This document shows positions 1 to 6,169 of a stretch of 10,328 nucleotides of DNA, in pieces. The notes beneath the pieces are model-generated. The model saw nothing but the letters and a program-made list of their open reading frames with translations, made no database searches and was not told the origin of the DNA. The translations under genes were made by a program, and so were the position numbers. Position 1 is the first letter of the stretch, and each line of letters starts with the position of its first letter. Source of the stretch: Pseudomonadota bacterium (GTDB lineage: Bacteria > Desulfobacterota > Desulfobacteria > Desulfobacterales > RPRI01); contig JAHJQU010000433.1 of the NCBI GenBank assembly GCA_018819005.1, positions 1-10,328 on the forward strand. The letters run 5' to 3'.

Positions 1-1
1 C

Positions 2-1294
2 GGATTCGAACTTTGCGCGCCAAATACGTCGGTATCGATGACGATAAACGGGCCGGCTCCTATCATGCTCGCGATGTTTTTAAATGCCGCCATAGACCAG
101 CAGGTAGACAAATTCAGAAATAAAGAAGGGAGAGACCCTGACGAAAAAGAATACGCGGGTATCCGTTCAATAGTATTTTCAAATGTCAGGGGTACTGTCC
201 AGGCCGATATTTTAAAGGAGGATCAGGGACAAAACAGCTGCATTTTCTCTATAGAATTTGCCCTGAAGATGATGGGAGATATCCAGGAATATTTTATAAA
301 GAACAATATCCGAAATTTCTATTCGGTTTCCATTTCCGGTTATCATATAGCTGAGGCGGGCGCAAATCCCATAACCCAGCTCGCCCTGACACTGGCAAAC
401 GGGTTTACCTATGTTGAATATTATCTGTCGAGAGGCATGCCGCTTGACAGTTTTGCACCAAATCTTTCCTTCTTTTTTTCAAACGGAATGGACCCAGAGT
501 ACACGGTCATAGGAAGGGTTGCGCGAAGAATATGGGCAGTTGCGATGCGGGAGAAATACAAGGGATCTGAGCGTTCACAGATGCTTAAATACCATATACA
601 GACTTCAGGAAGATCGCTGCACAGCCAGGATATCCAGTTTAATGACACCAGAACCACATTGCAGGGCCTTTGTGCCGTATATGACAACTGCAACAGCCTT
701 CATACGAACGCATTTGATGAAGCAATAACCACTCCGAGCGCGGAATCCGTGAGACGGGCGCTTGCAATCCAGCTTATAATCAACAAGGAATGGGGGCTTG
801 CAAATAACGAGAATATGAACCAGGGGAGCTTTATAGTCGAGGAACTGACCGATCTTGTTGAGGAAGCCGTTCTTGCGGAATTTGACAGGATTACAGAGCG
901 CGGCGGCGTTCTCGGCGCCATGGAAACAGGATACCAGCGAAACAGGATCCAGGAAGAGTCTATTTACTATGAGACCTTGAAACACACGGGTGAATATCCG
1001 ATTATAGGCGTTAACACCTTCCGTGATCCTGACGTTGATCCTGAAGAGATGTCGTCATGCGTTGAGCTTGCGAGAGCATCGGAGGGAGAAAAAGAGGCTC
1101 AGCTTTCGCGACTTGAAGAATTTAAAGAAAGAAACGCGGATAAAGCTACTGAGGCTTTGAAAAGGCTGCAGATGGTTGCTCTTTCAGGAGAAAATATATT
1201 TGCCGAGCTTATGAATACCGTAAGGAGCTGTTCACTGGGGCAGATTACTCAGTCCCTGTATGATGTCGGGGGCAAATATAGAAGAAATATGTAA
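2..1294 (+). CDS. icmF: IcmF-type isobutyryl-CoA mutase, C-terminal mutase domain (5' partial)
   Basis: The frame is open to the left edge: residues just before the first ATG (38) read GFELCAPNTSVS and continue into MTINGPAP, the family's conserved block, so the ATG is internal and the true start lies outside the window. The visible 430 residues are the C-terminal part of the adenosylcobalamin-dependent TIM barrel and its tail. Landmarks are TVQADILKEDQGQN (about 65-78), SGYHIAEAGA with the conserved His at about 115, the FFFSNGMDPEY block, YHIQTSGRSLHSQD, DNCNSLHTNAFDEA and ERGGVLGAMETGYQ. The last three blocks are typical of the fused mutase IcmF rather than of methylmalonyl-CoA mutase. IcmF is normally about 1,100 residues, with a B12 domain and a MeaI-like GTPase chaperone ahead of the mutase; those parts would be upstream. 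Expected reaction: isobutyryl-CoA to n-butyryl-CoA. Downstream beta-oxidation genes fit this. Exact acyl specificity cannot be settled because the second specificity residue is not in the window. Confidence 0.9.
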   Translation, partial: GFELCAPNTSVSMTINGPAPIMLAMFLNAAIDQQVDKFRNKEGRDPDEKEYAGIRSIVFSNVRGTVQADILKEDQGQNSCIFSIEFALKMMGDIQEYFIKNNIRNFYSVSISGYHIAEAGANPITQLALTLANGFTYVEYYLSRGMPLDSFAPNLSFFFSNGMDPEYTVIGRVARRIWAVAMREKYKGSERSQMLKYHIQTSGRSLHSQDIQFNDTRTTLQGLCAVYDNCNSLHTNAFDEAITTPSAESVRRALAIQLIINKEWGLANNENMNQGSFIVEELTDLVEEAVLAEFDRITERGGVLGAMETGYQRNRIQEESIYYETLKHTGEYPIIGVNTFRDPDVDPEEMSSCVELARASEGEKEAQLSRLEEFKERNADKATEALKRLQMVALSGENIFAELMNTVRSCSLGQITQSLYDVGGKYRRNM

Positions 1295-1416
1295 GCGAAG
1301 GGTTCAAGGAGTCGAGGATTCAAGTGGTTAGGTCGTGGATAGTGATTTGATCAACGACCTTCGATGTACGAAGTACTAACTAAGCTGGAGGAGAGACCTT
1401 TGAAGAACATTCAATT

Positions 1417-1443
1417 TTGACCAAGTACAAGGAAGGCGATAAT
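1417..1443 (+). promoter_or_regulatory. Possible promoter for the thiolase gene
   Basis: TTGACC at 1417-1422 and GATAAT at 1438-1443 each match the sigma70 consensus in five of six bases, but the spacer is only 15 nt, shorter than the usual 16-18. A palindrome begins at 1441, inside the -10 box, so any promoter here could be controlled by a protein bound to it. Weak call. Confidence 0.3.
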
Positions 1444-1486
1444 TTCAACCACAGGAATACATTGAAGTATTTCGAGGATTGAAATT
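1441..1486. repeat. 46-base imperfect palindrome upstream of the thiolase
   Basis: AATTTCAA (1441-1448) is the exact reverse complement of TTGAAATT (1479-1486). Between them AATAC (1456-1460) pairs with GTATT (1467-1471) around the loop ATTGAA. The two stems are separated by equal 7-base unpaired strands. By hand, 15 of 20 positions in the two halves are complementary. It sits in a 256-base spacer (1295-1550) that also holds AGGTCGT/ACGACCT (1330-1336 and 1354-1360). It could be an operator, an RNA structure in the leader, or part of a dispersed repeat. Confidence 0.6.
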
Positions 1487-1550
1487 TGAGCCTGACACAG
1501 CAATCGGGCAAAAGGGGATGTTATGCAAAGGTCGAAGGAGAAAATACGAT

Positions 1551-2723
1551 ATGATAGAAGCCGTAATAGTGAGCGCCGTAAGAACACCTCTTGGGAGTTT
1601 CAACGGGGCCCTTGGAAATGTCGGAGCCACAAAGCTCGGATCCATAGTAATAGAGGAAGCTGTGAAAAGGGCTGGCATCGAAAAAAAGGATGTTAACGAA
1701 GTGATAATGGGCATGGTTCTCCCATGCGGTTACGGACAGAACCCAGCCAAGCAGGCCGCTGTATTGGCAAAAATGCCTTGGGAAGCCGAGTGTATTACGA
1801 TAAACAAAGTGTGCGGTTCGGCCTTAAAGGCCGTTATGCTTGCAGCCCAGGCGATTCAGACCGGAGATGCCGAAGTTGTGGTTGCAGGCGGAATGGAAAA
1901 CATGAGCATGGCTCCATACTTTCTTGAAAAGGCAAGGTTTGGCTATCGCATGGGGCCTGGAAAGCTGCAGGATCATATGATGCACGACGGACTCTGGGAC
2001 AATGTCAATGATTTTCATATGGGAATGTCAAATGAACTCTGCTCGGAAAAATACGGAATCAGCCGGGAAGATCAGGACAGGTATGCCGCTGAATCGTACA
2101 GGCGCGCCATGCATTCTATCTCTTCAGGTCGTTTTTCGGATGAAATCGTTCCGGTTGAAATGGCAGGCAAAAAAGGACTGACCATTTTTGACAGGGATGA
2201 ATGTCCGCAAGAGACAAGCTATGAATCCCTCGCAAAGATGAAGCCTGCCTTTAAAAAAGACGGTGTCGGAACCGCTGGAAATGCTTCAATAATAAGTGAT
2301 GGGGCTGCCGCTGTAGTAGTCATGTCCAAAGATAAGGCCGAAGCGCTCGGGTGCAAAATCATTGCGCGGATCGGCGCCCAGGCTTCTTACGGCATAGACA
2401 TGAAGTATGTGCTTGTGGCGCCTATATGGGCGATACCAAAATGCCTAGCGAAAGAGGGACTTTCAAAGGAGGATATCGATCTTTATGAAATCAATGAGGC
2501 TTTCAGCGGTTCAACCGTTGCCGTACTTCGTGAACTCGGTCTCGATCCTTCAAAAGTAAATGTTAACGGCGGAAGTGTTGCAATCGGTCATCCCATCGGC
2601 GCAAGCGGGTGCCGTTTACTTGTCACGCTTTTGTATGAAATGATAAAACAGGACAAAAAAGCAGGCCTTGCTTCCCTCTGCCTTGGAGGGGGAGAGGCCG
2701 TTGCAATGATTGTTAAAAGATAA
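1551..2723 (+). CDS. Thiolase (acetyl-CoA C-acetyltransferase type)
   Basis: Cleaves acetoacetyl-CoA (or a related 3-oxoacyl-CoA) with CoA to acetyl-CoA, or runs in reverse; cytoplasmic. The 390-residue length is normal for the family. The catalytic set is complete: acylated Cys88 in NKVCGSALKA, NEAF (Asn315), GHPIGASG (His347), and Cys377 in LASLCLGGGEA. I chose ATG 1551 because an AAGGAG lies at 1535-1540 and the protein then begins MIEAVIVSAVRTPLG, the standard thiolase N-terminus. The frame stays open to an ATG at 1479, but that extension covers repeat-like DNA and has no family resemblance. Two normally conserved stretches differ: after FHMG the sequence is MSNEL where TAEN-like residues are usual, and VLVAPIWAIPK replaces the usual GxGPVPA-like segment. 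That suggests a subgroup with shifted substrate preference. The neighbouring dehydrogenase supplies its substrate. Confidence 0.93.
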   Translation: MIEAVIVSAVRTPLGSFNGALGNVGATKLGSIVIEEAVKRAGIEKKDVNEVIMGMVLPCGYGQNPAKQAAVLAKMPWEAECITINKVCGSALKAVMLAAQAIQTGDAEVVVAGGMENMSMAPYFLEKARFGYRMGPGKLQDHMMHDGLWDNVNDFHMGMSNELCSEKYGISREDQDRYAAESYRRAMHSISSGRFSDEIVPVEMAGKKGLTIFDRDECPQETSYESLAKMKPAFKKDGVGTAGNASIISDGAAAVVVMSKDKAEALGCKIIARIGAQASYGIDMKYVLVAPIWAIPKCLAKEGLSKEDIDLYEINEAFSGSTVAVLRELGLDPSKVNVNGGSVAIGHPIGASGCRLLVTLLYEMIKQDKKAGLASLCLGGGEAVAMIVKR

Positions 2724-2818
2724 GTATTCAGCCACAGATTCACACAGATGAACGCAGGTAGATAAAATACAAGAAAAATATCAGTGATGATCAGCGTAGA
2801 TCAGTGGCTGAGTATTTA
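2721..2818. repeat. Foldback repeat with 10-base periodic arms between thiolase and dehydrogenase
   Basis: The 15 bases at 2721-2735, which include the thiolase stop codon, pair with 2804-2818 (13 Watson-Crick pairs and two G-T). Complementarity continues imperfectly inwards, about 19 of 29 positions. Each arm has a 10-base rhythm: CACAGAT-like units on the left (from 2733) and ATCAGTGATG, ATCAGCGTAG, ATCAGTGGCT on the right (2780-2809). It fills nearly the whole 118-base gap. I see no T-run after it, so it is not an obvious terminator; it looks like a small dispersed element. Confidence 0.65.
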
Positions 2819-2841
2819 CATTAAAAGATAAGGAGAAACAA

Positions 2842-3693
2842 ATGGATATAAAAAAATTCGGTGTTATTGGAGCAGGTCAGATGGGAAACGGCATTGCTCA
2901 GGTTGCAGCCATGAGCGGCCTTGAAGTTATAATGAGCGATATCAAGGATGAATTCGTCAGGCGTGGTCTTGATACAATCACAAAAAATCTTACACGGGGT
3001 GTTGAAAAGGGGAAGATGACGGTAGAGGAAAAAGATGCCGTTTTGAAACGCATTAAGACCAGCACCGATTTAAAAGACATGGCTGGTGCTGATTTTGTCG
3101 TTGAAGCTGCCACTGAAAACGAGCAGTTAAAGTTTCAGATTTTTAAAGATCTCGATACAATATGCCCTTCGCAGGTGATACTCGCAACAAATACATCTTC
3201 TATTCCCATAGGACGCATTGCCTCCCAGACAAAGAGGCCAGATAAAGTGATTGGCATGCATTTCATGAATCCGGTGCCTGTCATGAAACTTATTGAAATA
3301 ATACGTGGTATCGCCACTTCCGACGAAACATTTAAACTTACCTGGGACCTGTCTTTAAAATTCGGAAAAACACCGGCTTTGGCAAATGACTATCCGGGCT
3401 TTATTGCAAACAGGATACTTTTGCCCATGATTAACGAAGCGGTGTATTGTCTCTATCATAGCGTAGGCACAAAAGAGGATATTGATACTGTTATGAAGCT
3501 GGGAATGAATCATCCGATGGGACCTCTTGCTCTCGCAGATCTTATCGGACTCGACACCTGCCTTGCCATAATGGAAACTCTTCATAACGGCTTTAAGGAT
3601 TCAAAATACAGGCCCTGCCCTCTTCTCCGGAAATATGTTGAAGCCGGATGGCTGGGAAGAAAAACGGGAAGGGGTTTTTACGAATACAAATAA
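2842..3693 (+). CDS. 3-hydroxybutyryl-CoA dehydrogenase
   Basis: NAD-dependent oxidation of 3-hydroxybutyryl-CoA to acetoacetyl-CoA; cytoplasmic. The 283 residues form the usual two-domain 3-hydroxyacyl-CoA dehydrogenase without an attached hydratase. The Rossmann nucleotide loop is GVIGAGQMGNGIA (residues 7-19), and Asp33 closes the second strand, which favours NAD over NADP. Next come NTSS (117-120), HFMNPVPVMKLIEI with catalytic His140 and its Glu152 partner, and FIANRI with Asn190. The C-terminal domain ends with GWLGRKTGRGFYEYK, the standard family ending. An AAGGAG at 2830-2835 sits 6 bases before the ATG. The gene follows the thiolase, whose substrate it makes, and its stop codon overlaps the ribosome binding site of the next gene, so both are probably on one transcript. 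The direction (degradation or butyrate synthesis) cannot be read from the sequence; the mutase and acyl-CoA dehydrogenase nearby favour degradation. Confidence 0.95.
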   Translation: MDIKKFGVIGAGQMGNGIAQVAAMSGLEVIMSDIKDEFVRRGLDTITKNLTRGVEKGKMTVEEKDAVLKRIKTSTDLKDMAGADFVVEAATENEQLKFQIFKDLDTICPSQVILATNTSSIPIGRIASQTKRPDKVIGMHFMNPVPVMKLIEIIRGIATSDETFKLTWDLSLKFGKTPALANDYPGFIANRILLPMINEAVYCLYHSVGTKEDIDTVMKLGMNHPMGPLALADLIGLDTCLAIMETLHNGFKDSKYRPCPLLRKYVEAGWLGRKTGRGFYEYK

Positions 3694-3702
3694 GGAGGCT
3701 GT

Positions 3703-4254
3703 ATGCCGAAAAAAAAAGAAACTTCAATTGTCCAGGTCGGTAAGAAAATCCGGAAGGTAAGGGAAGAAAAAAAGGTGTCTCTTGACCAGATAGCAAATGA
3801 AACGGGGTTTTCCATCGATTCTCTCAAGAAGATTGAGGCCGGCAAGGTTTTTCCTCCTGTCGGAGCGCTGCTCCAGATTGCAAAGGCCCTTGAAATCGAC
3901 TCCGGATATTTTTTGAGGGAGCAGGAATCCACTTTAAGCAAGCGCATTAAAGCCTATACCAAGCGTACTGAAAACTACGCATACACAACGCTCACACCCG
4001 GGGCTGAAAACAAGCATTTGAAAGCCTTCAAAGTGACTGTTGATCCCATGCAGAATCATACAGGGGTCGGTTATAATCACGAAGGGGAAGAATTCGTATA
4101 TGTCCTAGAAGGAAATGTTGAAGTAGTCGTGGGAGACCACGTTAACAGGCTGGGGGAAGGCGACTCATTGCATTTTAACTCCGGGATAAGGCACATGCTT
4201 AAAAATGTCGGGGAAAAAAAGGCGGAGCTGATCGTCGTTATCTACGGACCATGA
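3703..4254 (+). CDS. XRE-family HTH regulator with C-terminal cupin domain
   Basis: A 183-residue two-domain transcription factor. Residues about 12-68 are an XRE/Cro helix-turn-helix (KIRKVREEKKVSLDQIA, then ETGFSIDSLKKIEAGK). Residues about 105-183 are a small cupin barrel that would bind a ligand or metal. Cupin motif 1 is YNHEGEEFVYVLEG, keeping His126 and Glu130 but with Tyr-Asn where the first His of an HxH pair often sits. Motif 2 is GDSLHFNSGIRHMLKN, keeping His164. A strong AAGGAGG (3692-3698) overlaps the stop codon of the dehydrogenase, and the gap between the genes is 9 bases, so the two are co-transcribed. Regulators of this build commonly control neighbouring catabolic genes. 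By position this one probably controls the acyl-CoA genes and may sense a pathway metabolite. The ligand is not known from the sequence. Confidence 0.9.
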   Translation: MPKKKETSIVQVGKKIRKVREEKKVSLDQIANETGFSIDSLKKIEAGKVFPPVGALLQIAKALEIDSGYFLREQESTLSKRIKAYTKRTENYAYTTLTPGAENKHLKAFKVTVDPMQNHTGVGYNHEGEEFVYVLEGNVEVVVGDHVNRLGEGDSLHFNSGIRHMLKNVGEKKAELIVVIYGP

Positions 4255-4272
4255 CGGTTTGTGAAATATTTT

Positions 4273-4297
4273 GGTTCCTGGTTCCTGGTTCCTGGTT
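4273..4297. repeat. Tandem 7-base repeat (GGTTCCT, 3.6 copies)
   Basis: Three exact GGTTCCT copies begin at 4273, 4280 and 4287, followed by GGTT. They lie in the 87-base gap between the regulator and the acyl-CoA dehydrogenase. The end of the repeat can form a small hairpin: TGGTT (4293-4297) with AACCA (4306-4310). The same unit in the opposite orientation appears at 9713-9725. Confidence 0.85.
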
Positions 4298-4341
4298 AAA
4301 AGCAAAACCAGAGACCAATATGTATATAAAAGGAGTAAAAG

Positions 4342-5496
4342 ATGTCATATTTCCTTACCGATGAGCAACTCATGATCCGGGATATGGTCAGGGAGTTTTC
4401 AAGGAAAGTTGTAGCCCCGACAGCCATGAAGCGGGATGAGACGAAGGAATTTCCGGCCGAAAACTTTGAAAAGATGGCGGAACTGGGACTCATGGGTATG
4501 ATGGTTCCGCCTGAATACGGAGGCGCCGGCACAGATACGGTGAGCTATGTCCTCGCGCTTTCAGAGATTGCATACTCATGCGCATCTACTGCCGTAGTTA
4601 TGTCTGTTCACAATTCCATAGTCTGTGAAAGCATATGCCGTTACGGGACGGAAGACCAGAAAAAAAGGTATCTGCCGGCTCTTGTTTCCGGAAAAAGTAT
4701 TGGCGCTTTTGCCTTGACTGAGCCGCAGGCCGGTTCGGACCCTGTGAGCCAGAAAACATCTGCGGTTAAAGACGGTGATTACTATGTATTAAACGGCACA
4801 AAGAGATTTATCACAACTGGAAAAAACGCGGGGCTTACAATAGCTACCGCAAATACAGAGCCTTCCAAAAAGCACAAGGGAATAAGCGCGTTCCTTCTGG
4901 CTAAAGGAACTCCGGGATTTATTGTCGGGAAGACCGAGGATAAGATGGGTCTGAGGGCTTCCGATACAACAGATCTCATTCTTGATAATTGCAGAGTTCA
5001 CAAAAAGGATCTCCTGGGGAGCGAGGGAGATGGTTTTAAAATAGCCATGACAGCCCTTGACGGCGGCCGGATAGGAATCGGAGCGCAGTCAGTCGGAGTT
5101 GCACAGGCCGCCCTCGATGCCGCAGTAAAATATTCAACCGAACGTGAGCAATTCGGCCAGACCATATCAAAATTCCAGGGGCTCCGATGGATGATTGCAG
5201 AAATGGCAACTGAACTTGAAGCGGCACGCCAGCTGACCCTTTCGGCAGCGGCCACGAAAGACAGGGGAGAAAAATATACACTCGAGGCGTCCATGGCAAA
5301 GCTTTATGCTTCTGAAATGGTGAACCGGACTACAGCAAAGGCCTTGCAAATACACGGCGGATATGGCTACATTAAAGAATATCCTGTAGAAAGATTTTAC
5401 AGAGATGCCCGTGTTTTTACAATATACGAGGGTACATCGGAAATACAGAAGATCGTTATTTCAAATCACATTTTCAGTGACAAGAGACGGCCGTGA
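4342..5496 (+). CDS. Acyl-CoA dehydrogenase, short-chain/butyryl-CoA type
   Basis: FAD enzyme that removes two hydrogens from the alpha-beta bond of a short acyl-CoA and passes electrons to an electron-transfer flavoprotein; cytoplasmic. The 384-residue length is typical. Signature 1, ALTEPQAGSDP, is at residues 124-134, and the FAD/substrate region RFITTGKNAG is at 155-164. The interface segment REQFGQTISKFQG is at 268-280, QIHGGYGYIKEYP at 336-348, and IYEGTSEIQK at 361-370. Glu363 in YEGTSE is the expected catalytic base, in the position used by short-chain and butyryl-CoA dehydrogenases rather than the isovaleryl type. AAAGGAG at 4329-4335 sets the start. It follows the XRE-cupin gene and presumably acts on butyryl-CoA made by the upstream mutase, although isobutyryl- or 2-methylbutyryl-CoA cannot be excluded. 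No etfAB genes are seen in the window. Confidence 0.94.
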   Translation: MSYFLTDEQLMIRDMVREFSRKVVAPTAMKRDETKEFPAENFEKMAELGLMGMMVPPEYGGAGTDTVSYVLALSEIAYSCASTAVVMSVHNSIVCESICRYGTEDQKKRYLPALVSGKSIGAFALTEPQAGSDPVSQKTSAVKDGDYYVLNGTKRFITTGKNAGLTIATANTEPSKKHKGISAFLLAKGTPGFIVGKTEDKMGLRASDTTDLILDNCRVHKKDLLGSEGDGFKIAMTALDGGRIGIGAQSVGVAQAALDAAVKYSTEREQFGQTISKFQGLRWMIAEMATELEAARQLTLSAAATKDRGEKYTLEASMAKLYASEMVNRTTAKALQIHGGYGYIKEYPVERFYRDARVFTIYEGTSEIQKIVISNHIFSDKRRP

Positions 5497-5742
5497 TAAA
5501 GGCATAAGGCGTAGGCCATGAGGGAATATACGATAGATCACGGGTATTACCCGGATGTTCTTGGCGGAGTCAATGTTGTGGAAATCGAAGGTGGTGCAGT
5601 GATATAGGAAGATTGAAGCATATTCCGTGAATACTGGAGTCTTGCTCGACAATTGTTTTATAGTGATAATAAGTAAGTCCGAGGAGTTCGGCTGTAAACA
5701 ACCGTGCACAGCAGAACAGAAACCTAATAAGGAATTGATATT
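5497..5742. other. 246-base spacer before the FmdB gene
   Basis: I recognise no gene here. It begins with three loose 7-base units (AAGGCAT, AAGGCGT, AGGCCAT; 5499-5519). A 29-codon reading frame runs from ATG 5518 to TAG 5607, without a convincing ribosome binding site or family match. A small hairpin CGGGT-ATT-ACCCG is at 5541-5553, and GCTGT/ACAGC can pair at about 5693-5713. The right-hand half carries the possible promoter listed separately. Confidence 0.5.
5642..5670 (+). promoter_or_regulatory. Possible promoter for the FmdB-type gene
   Basis: GATAAT (5665-5670, five of six consensus bases) is preceded at 17 bases by TTGCTC (5642-5647), which matches only the TTG of the -35 consensus. 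The start codon is 73 bases downstream. Placement is sensible but the -35 box is poor. Confidence 0.3.
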
Positions 5743-5988
5743 ATGCCAATATATGAATTTAAATGCTCGAAATGCTCTGAATTTTTTGAGCTGCTGTTAA
5801 TGAATAGTAATGAGGAAGAAGAGCTAAAATGCCCTAAATGCGGAAGCGATGCTTTCGAGCGGGTTATCAGCACAACCAATTTTGCAATGGGTGGCAGTTC
5901 CGGCAATAAACCATCTGTGAACTCTCAGACAAGATCATGTTCGAGCGGTTCCTGCACGACCTATGACATACCCGGCCATACCAGATAG
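5743..5988 (+). CDS. FmdB-family zinc ribbon protein
   Basis: An 81-residue protein that opens MPIYEFKCSKC, the characteristic start of the FmdB regulatory-protein family. Two CxxC pairs (Cys8/Cys11 and Cys30/Cys33) form one zinc ribbon, followed by the usual FERVIST-like strand. The C-terminal tail (about 48-81) is rich in Gly and Ser and adds a CSSGSC pair (Cys66, Cys71), which may be a second metal or disulfide site. FmdB was named from the formamidase/amidase locus of Methylophilus, but most members, including those in anaerobes, have no proven role. AAGGAA at 5729-5734 is 8 bases from the ATG. The gene is flanked by long spacers on both sides and is probably transcribed alone. Its neighbours do not suggest a role. 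Confidence 0.88.
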   Translation: MPIYEFKCSKCSEFFELLLMNSNEEEELKCPKCGSDAFERVISTTNFAMGGSSGNKPSVNSQTRSCSSGSCTTYDIPGHTR

Positions 5989-6043
5989 TTACCTTCCGGA
6001 AATGGCCTTTTTGTGCGACCTCTGTGTCAATCTGCGGAATTTC

Positions 6044-6077
6044 TTGTGCGGCATACATTTCGTATGCCTCCGCACAA
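6044..6077. repeat. Strong hairpin downstream of the FmdB-type gene
   Basis: TTGTGCGG (6044-6051) pairs exactly with CCGCACAA (6070-6077), and CATAC (6052-6056) pairs with GTATG (6062-6066) around a 5-base loop. A 3-base bulge (CCT) lies on the right side. No T-run follows, so it is not a standard intrinsic terminator. A further TTGTGCG copy lies at about 6011-6017. Confidence 0.65.
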
Positions 6078-6133
6078 TCCCCTGATTTCCTTGAACTTGC
6101 CCAAAATTGCCTGTTTCCGCATTGAAACCGAAA

Positions 6134-6150
6134 CGCGGTAGTCAGCCGCG
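6134..6150. repeat. Small GC-rich hairpin
   Basis: CGCGG (6134-6138) pairs with CCGCG (6146-6150) around a 7-base loop. It is one of three hairpin structures in the 331-base spacer 5989-6319; no gene is seen in that spacer. Confidence 0.45.
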
Positions 6151-6169
6151 GCGGATCTTTTCATGTATT

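Noticed and set aside
605..985. Minus-strand open frame opposite the mutase
   Set aside because: It lies wholly within a clearly coding region, has no recognisable domain, and is explained as a shadow frame.
38..1294. Mutase as a complete 418-residue gene starting at ATG 38
   Set aside because: The frame is open to the left edge and the 12 residues before the ATG continue the family's conserved block, so this Met is internal.
38..1294. Methylmalonyl-CoA mutase large subunit
   Set aside because: The blocks DILKEDQGQN, YHIQTSGRSLH and ERGGVLGAMETGYQ match IcmF, and Gln replaces the Arg used for the carboxylate of methylmalonyl-CoA.
1479..1550. 24-residue N-terminal extension of the thiolase
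   Set aside because: It has no thiolase similarity and lies over palindromic spacer DNA; ATG 1551 has a good ribosome binding site and the standard N-terminus.
4273..4297. CRISPR-like repeats
   Set aside because: The units are 7 bases long with no spacers; no cas gene is present.
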